From the NCBI GenBank assembly GCA_015163925.1, contig JAAOIF010000077.1:1-5665 (forward strand): DNA of 5,665 nucleotides. The letters run 5' to 3'. The translations under genes were made by a program, and so were the position numbers. Source of the DNA: Candidatus Thioglobus sp. GTDB lineage: Bacteria > Pseudomonadota > Gammaproteobacteria > PS1 > Pseudothioglobaceae. The number at the start of each line of letters is the position of its first letter. Within the stretch, counting starts at the first letter, position 1. The notes beneath the pieces were generated by a model. That model searched no databases. It was given only the letters and a program-made list of their open reading frames with translations, and was not told the DNA's origin. Positions 5,633 to 5,665 of the stretch are shown here, piece by piece.

Positions 5633-5665
5633 CACCGCCGACATCCTCAAAGCCTGCCTGCAAGT
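5630..5665. other. GC-rich terminal scrap of unknown origin
   Basis: The last 36 bases are 58% G+C (21 of 36) and do not continue the Ig-like domain. One plus-strand frame, shifted from the Ig-like frame, reads PDTADILKACLQ, and the minus strand reads LQAGFEDVGGV; both are open and too short to identify. This may be a third join within the window. Confidence 0.4.

Noticed and set aside
1..5665. Mobile element, integron cassette, CRISPR or phage explanation for the broken ends
   Set aside because: I found no transposase, integrase, terminal inverted repeats, attC-like site, target duplication or regularly spaced repeats; the only repeat is the Ig-like domain period.

Overview
The window looks like a moderately AT-rich gammaproteobacterial chromosome segment. 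One 60-base line of its core (4501-4560) is 37% G+C. The inference rests on close resemblance of the MsrP and GAPDH sequences to enterobacterial proteins and on ftsY lying divergent from an M16 peptidase gene, an association known from proteobacteria such as Pseudomonas. Genus cannot be assigned by eye.

Layout. (1) 1-96: a GAPDH (gapA-like) fragment that loses homology after about 26 codons and stops. (2) 111-476 (+): a small single-domain cupin, convergent with (3) 495-872 (-): a four-helix DoxX membrane protein that has the only strong Shine-Dalgarno in the window. (4) 949-2085 (-): AlkC-type DNA glycosylase with a C-terminal Ig-like domain, starting 12 nt after the end of (5) 2098-3039 (-): ftsY, the SRP receptor. 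(6) An 88-bp divergent intergenic region carries a perfect TATAAT for the rightward operon. (7) 3128-4099 (+) msrP and (8) 4105-4680 (+) msrQ encode a complete periplasmic methionine-sulfoxide reductase: a Tat-exported molybdenum subunit plus a heme membrane subunit. (9) 4665-5336 (+): an M16 zinc peptidase overlapping msrQ, whose homology ends abruptly near 5231 after only about 189 residues. (10) 5240-5632 (+): part of a tandem bacterial Ig-like (BIG2-type) surface protein, in another frame and with different base composition. (11) 5630-5665: a GC-rich scrap that does not continue the Ig-like repeat.

Functional picture. The central part is coherent and ordinary: membrane targeting (FtsY), alkylation repair (AlkC), periplasmic protein repair (MsrPQ) and an envelope peptidase (M16). 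The striking feature is at the ends, where three gene fragments (GAPDH, M16, Ig-like) are broken and joined without any recognisable transposase, integrase or terminal repeat. Either the ends are chimeric assembly joins or the locus has been rearranged. I favour an assembly artefact for the right end and remain undecided for the left. I see no convincing novel system.
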